Origin: DATBGZ01 sp963803115
GTDB lineage: Bacteria > Actinomycetota > Actinomycetes > Mycobacteriales > Micromonosporaceae
Length of the DNA: 64,000 nucleotides
Direction: 5' to 3'
NCBI GenBank assembly: GCA_963803115.1
Contig: CAWDLN010000018.1
Span: 453,355-517,354 of the forward strand
Positions 60,142 through 64,000 of the stretch are shown here, one piece after another; the first letter of the stretch is position 1, and the number at the start of each line of letters is the position of its first letter. The notes under the pieces are model-generated. The model was not told where the DNA came from, did no database searches, and worked only from the letters and a program-made list of their open reading frames with translations. The translations under genes were made by a program, and so were the position numbers.

Positions 60142-60938
60142 TGACAACACTCAAGCACGAAACGGGCACCCAGCGCGTGACGGTCCAGGGCGTTCTCCGC
60201 TCGGAGTGGACCAAGCTGCGTTCGCTCCCGGCCGCGGCCTGGTCCCTGGCGGCGACCATTGCGCTCGTGGTCGGCTTCGGCGCGCTCTACGCCGGCGTAC
60301 GCGTGAGCCGCCCCCCCGCTGATCCGTCCACATTCGACGCGACCGGGGTCAGCCTGAGTGGGGTGGCGCTGGCGCAGATCGCCGCTGGCGTGCTTGGGGT
60401 ACTGGTGATCACGAGCGAGTACGCCAGCGGACTCGTCCGGACCAGTTTCGCCGCCGTGCCGAGCCGGACTCCGGTGCTGTGGAGCAAGGTTGCTGTACTC
60501 GGCGGCGTCACGGCCGTTGTCTGCCTTCCGGCCACGCTCGCGGCATTTCTGATCGGGCAGTCAGTGCTCGCCTCGGGGCACCTGAACACCACGCTGGCCG
60601 CGGACGGGGTGCTGCGCGCAGTCGTGGGCGGTGCGCTGTACCTGACCGCGGTCGCGGTGCTCGGGATCGGGTTGGGCACCGTGATCCGTCACACCGCGGG
60701 CGCGATCGCCGCGCTGTTCGGCGTTCTGTACGGGCTGCAGATCGCGGTCGGCTTCCTGCCCACCTCCGTTGTCGACCACGTCTACAAATACCTGCCCGCG
60801 CCGGCCGGAGTGGCGATCACCATGATTGGTCAGGACCCGGACGCGCTGGCCCCATGGACCGGGTACGGGCTGTTCTGTGGCTACGTCGCGGTGGTGCTGC
60901 TCGTCGGCGCGTGGAGTATGCGCCGGCGTGACGCCTGA
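60138..60938 (+). CDS. ABC exporter permease
   Basis: A 266 aa ABC-2 type permease with six helices (LPAAAWSLAATIALVVGFGA, ALAQIAAGVLGVLVITSEYA, AVLGGVTAVVCLPATLAAFL, LYLTAVAVLGIGLGTVIRHT, AIAALFGVLYGLQIAVGFLP, GYGLFCGYVAVVLLVGAWSM). SGLVRTSFAAVPSRTPVLWS is the typical coupling loop. The ATG overlaps the ATPase stop (ATGATGA). Resistance to membrane-active agents is a common role for such pairs beside a NarL-type system; it is not shown here. Confidence 0.9.
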   Translation: MMTTLKHETGTQRVTVQGVLRSEWTKLRSLPAAAWSLAATIALVVGFGALYAGVRVSRPPADPSTFDATGVSLSGVALAQIAAGVLGVLVITSEYASGLVRTSFAAVPSRTPVLWSKVAVLGGVTAVVCLPATLAAFLIGQSVLASGHLNTTLAADGVLRAVVGGALYLTAVAVLGIGLGTVIRHTAGAIAALFGVLYGLQIAVGFLPTSVVDHVYKYLPAPAGVAITMIGQDPDALAPWTGYGLFCGYVAVVLLVGAWSMRRRDA

Positions 60939-60955
60939 GCGTCGACATCCATGGT

Positions 60956-60997
60956 TGGCGGGCTCCGGGATCAGCGGGGTAATCCGGAGGCCCGCCA
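60956..60997. terminator. Hairpin between ABC permease and accE
   Basis: TGGCGGGC (60956-60963) pairs with GCCCGCCA (60990-60997), and TCCGG (60964-60968) with CCGGA (60984-60988), with one bulged base. It lies between convergent genes and overlaps the last codons of accE. Confidence 0.55.
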
Positions 60998-61198
60998 GCC
61001 GTCACGGCTCCGCCGGGCTGGGCGGCCGCCGGCCTGCGTGAAGCCGGGCCGCGCGGAGGCCGCCCACCTGCTCGGCGCCGGTTTATCGTCTTCGGTGCTT
61101 TTCGTGGCGCGCCGGGCGTACAGCACGCCGACGATCGCGGCCAGCTCCTCGTCGGTCGGGACGCCTCGTTCGACACTAAAATCCACAATGGACTCCAC
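60971..61198 (-). CDS. accE: Acyl-CoA carboxylase epsilon subunit
   Basis: A 75 aa protein. The N-terminal helix pattern VERGVPTDEELAAIVGVLYA (about 9-28) is typical of the actinomycete epsilon subunit that bridges and activates the alpha-beta carboxylase. The C-terminal part is basic and ends DGWRASGLPR, the usual W-x-x-S-G-L end. GTG 61198 lies 2 nt after the accD stop, so the two are co-translated. Confidence 0.88.
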   Translation of the reverse strand: MESIVDFSVERGVPTDEELAAIVGVLYARRATKSTEDDKPAPSRWAASARPGFTQAGGRPARRSRDGWRASGLPR

Positions 61199-61200
61199 GG

Positions 61201-62793
<1,593 letters not shown>

Positions 62794-62874
62794 GCGGCGA
62801 TCGTAAACGCCAGTGCGAGCCCCATCGACGATGGCCGGCGTATCGGCCCGCCGACGCCGCTCGTTGGCCACGGT

Positions 62875-63432
62875 ATGAATTCGGTGGCGCTCTTCGGCGC
62901 CGGCATGGTCGGCGTCGGTGTGGCCATCCTCGCCGGGGTGGTGGTGGCAGTGGTTCGCCGGTACGGCCAGCGCCATAAGCGGATGCGGAAAGGCGCAGGT
63001 CGCGGCCGTGTCGACGGCACGTCGTCGCGAACCCGCTCGGACCGGCGCGCCGGTGCGCCGAGGCGATCGGCCGCAACGCTCGCCCCGCCGCACCGGGACC
63101 GAGCCCGTCCGGCTCCACTTGACCGGCATCGTGGCGGAGGCCACTGGTCGAATCCCGGTTGGCGGGACAGCGGGGACAGGTACGTGGACCCGATCCGGCA
63201 CACGGAGGTGAACCGGCGACGGACCGACCCCCTGCTCGCGGATACCGTTGCGCTGCAACAGATCCCGGCCTGGAGCGTCCCCGTTCCCCCGCGCAACTCC
63301 GGTGCGAGCGGGTGGCCGCCACCGCCTCGTTGGAACGAGGCAACCGTGCCCAACGCTGGCTCTCACCCCCAGACCATGAGGGCGCAGCCCAGGTCGCGGT
63401 GGGTCAACGGCCGCCGGTACGCAGGCCGGTAG
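62875..63432 (+). CDS. Hypothetical single-pass membrane protein
   Basis: A 185 aa frame from ATG 62875. It begins with one strong hydrophobic helix (VALFGAGMVGVGVAILAGVV, residues 4-23) followed by a basic region (RRYGQRHKRMRKG) and a long disordered Arg/Pro-rich tail. It fills the gap between divergent accD and birA. The helix-then-basic layout fits an N-out, C-in single-pass protein. No ribosome site or homologue is recognised, so it may be partly spurious. Confidence 0.45.
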   Translation: MNSVALFGAGMVGVGVAILAGVVVAVVRRYGQRHKRMRKGAGRGRVDGTSSRTRSDRRAGAPRRSAATLAPPHRDRARPAPLDRHRGGGHWSNPGWRDSGDRYVDPIRHTEVNRRRTDPLLADTVALQQIPAWSVPVPPRNSGASGWPPPPRWNEATVPNAGSHPQTMRAQPRSRWVNGRRYAGR

Positions 63433-63466
63433 CCGCGGTCGTACCGGCGCCGGGCAGCATGGTTTC

Positions 63467-64000
63467 ATGCCCCAAATCCGACCGCCGCTGCGCGAGGAAG
63501 AGTTGACCCGTTCGCTCGTCGTGCCAGGCAGCGTGTGGTCGCGGATCGAGGTCGTCGCGGAGACCGGTTCGACCAACGCTGATGTCTTGGCCGAGGCCCG
63601 GGCCGGGCACCGCGCGGGGCTTGTGCTCGTCGCCGAGAGCCAGCACGCAGGCCGGGGACGATTGGACCGGACGTGGCAATCGCCGCCGCGGGCGGGGCTC
63701 ACCCTGAGCGTCCTGCTGCGCCCGCCGGTTCCACCGGCCCGCCTGGGTTGGCTGCCGCTACTCACCGGAGTTGCCGTGGCACAGGCATGCGATCGGTATT
63801 CCGGTGTCGATGCGGCGCTGAAGTGGCCGAACGACCTGCTTGTGAGGCCAACCGCCCGTGGCGGTTCTTGGGGCAAGTGCGGCGGCATCCTGGCCGAGAC
63901 CCTGGCGCCACCCGAACCGCCGCCGACCGTCGTGGTAGGCATCGGAATCAACGTCTCGCAACAGGCCGGCGAGCTGCCCGAGCCGACCGACCCCTTGGGC
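63467..64000 (+). CDS. birA: Biotin-[acetyl-CoA carboxylase] ligase, 3' partial
   Basis: 178 codons are open to the window edge, so the 3' end is missing. The catalytic domain begins with TGSTNADVLAEARAG, then AESQHAGRGRLDRTWQSPPR (biotinyl-AMP loop GRGRLDR), LKWPNDLLV and the glycine-rich VVVGIGINVSQQ. There is no N-terminal DNA-binding HTH, so it is a ligase only (class I). It would attach biotin to Lys549 of the carboxylase alpha subunit encoded at 51569-53320. ATG 63467 fits the domain start; ATG 63459 is out of frame. Confidence 0.93.
   Translation, partial: MPQIRPPLREEELTRSLVVPGSVWSRIEVVAETGSTNADVLAEARAGHRAGLVLVAESQHAGRGRLDRTWQSPPRAGLTLSVLLRPPVPPARLGWLPLLTGVAVAQACDRYSGVDAALKWPNDLLVRPTARGGSWGKCGGILAETLAPPEPPPTVVVGIGINVSQQAGELPEPTDPLG

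Noticed and set aside
57901..60150. 749-codon extension of the sensor kinase frame
   Set aside because: Beyond 59055 it is antisense to the ABC ATPase gene and encodes only low-complexity shadow sequence.
62794..63951. Long upstream extension of the accD frame
   Set aside because: Arg/Pro-rich shadow sequence antisense to birA; GTG 62793 matches the family start and has a -10 box.

Overview
The window is GC-rich chromosomal DNA from an actinomycete. The evidence is the GC-biased third codon positions, frequent GTG/TTG starts, an actinobacterial conservon (cvnABCD), an accA3/accD/accE acyl-CoA carboxylase set with maf and birA, and an lpdA/upp/pmm/add/cdd/deoA neighbourhood that recalls the one around mycobacterial lpdA-upp-add. 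I cannot name the genus. At least a dozen genes appear leaderless: a TANNNT -10 box ends 6-7 nt before the start codon. No rRNA, tRNA, CRISPR array or intact insertion sequence was seen.

Layout. 1-9.2 kb: two remnant or partial genes, a YihY membrane protein, a LacI regulator facing a broken sugar-uptake/GH13 locus, a TetR-methyltransferase operon and small membrane proteins. 9.4-17.2 kb: a BMP-type nucleoside ABC transporter (lipoprotein, ATPase, two permeases) running directly into cytidine deaminase, thymidine phosphorylase and a cupin. 17.3-22.1 kb: DUF4272, an MMPL transporter, a 23S rRNA methyltransferase-like gene and adenosine deaminase. 22.3-30.9 kb: the conservon, convergent with an unusual pair made of an IS110-transposase-derived protein carrying a conservon-kinase-like tail and a second Roadblock protein. 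31-38 kb: deoC with two aldehyde dehydrogenases, a glycosyltransferase, upp and a phosphosugar mutase. 38-51.4 kb: a Ser/Thr kinase, an acyl-CoA mutase subunit, an M20 amidohydrolase, several single-gene units, lpdA, and a ThrRS-like gene behind an apparent threonine-codon attenuator. 51.5-64 kb: acyl-CoA carboxylase genes, a PadR-controlled ABC exporter, maf, a two-component system with another ABC exporter, and the start of birA.

How the genes fit. Nucleosides imported by the BMP system can be deaminated (cdd, add) and phosphorolysed (deoA). Deoxyribose-5-phosphate is split by deoC, whose acetaldehyde could be oxidised by the adjacent ALDH, and uracil is salvaged by upp. BirA would biotinylate the carrier domain of the carboxylase alpha subunit, which works with the beta and epsilon subunits encoded nearby.

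Sequence condition. Several genes carry indels (BMP lipoprotein, its ATPase, MMPL transporter, glycosyltransferase), and a solute-binding protein is fused out of frame to the tail of a GH13 enzyme. These may be real decay or draft-sequence errors; the window alone cannot decide. The most interesting items are the threonine attenuator, the domesticated IS110/conservon protein, and a covarying 56-nt hairpin family between convergent genes.
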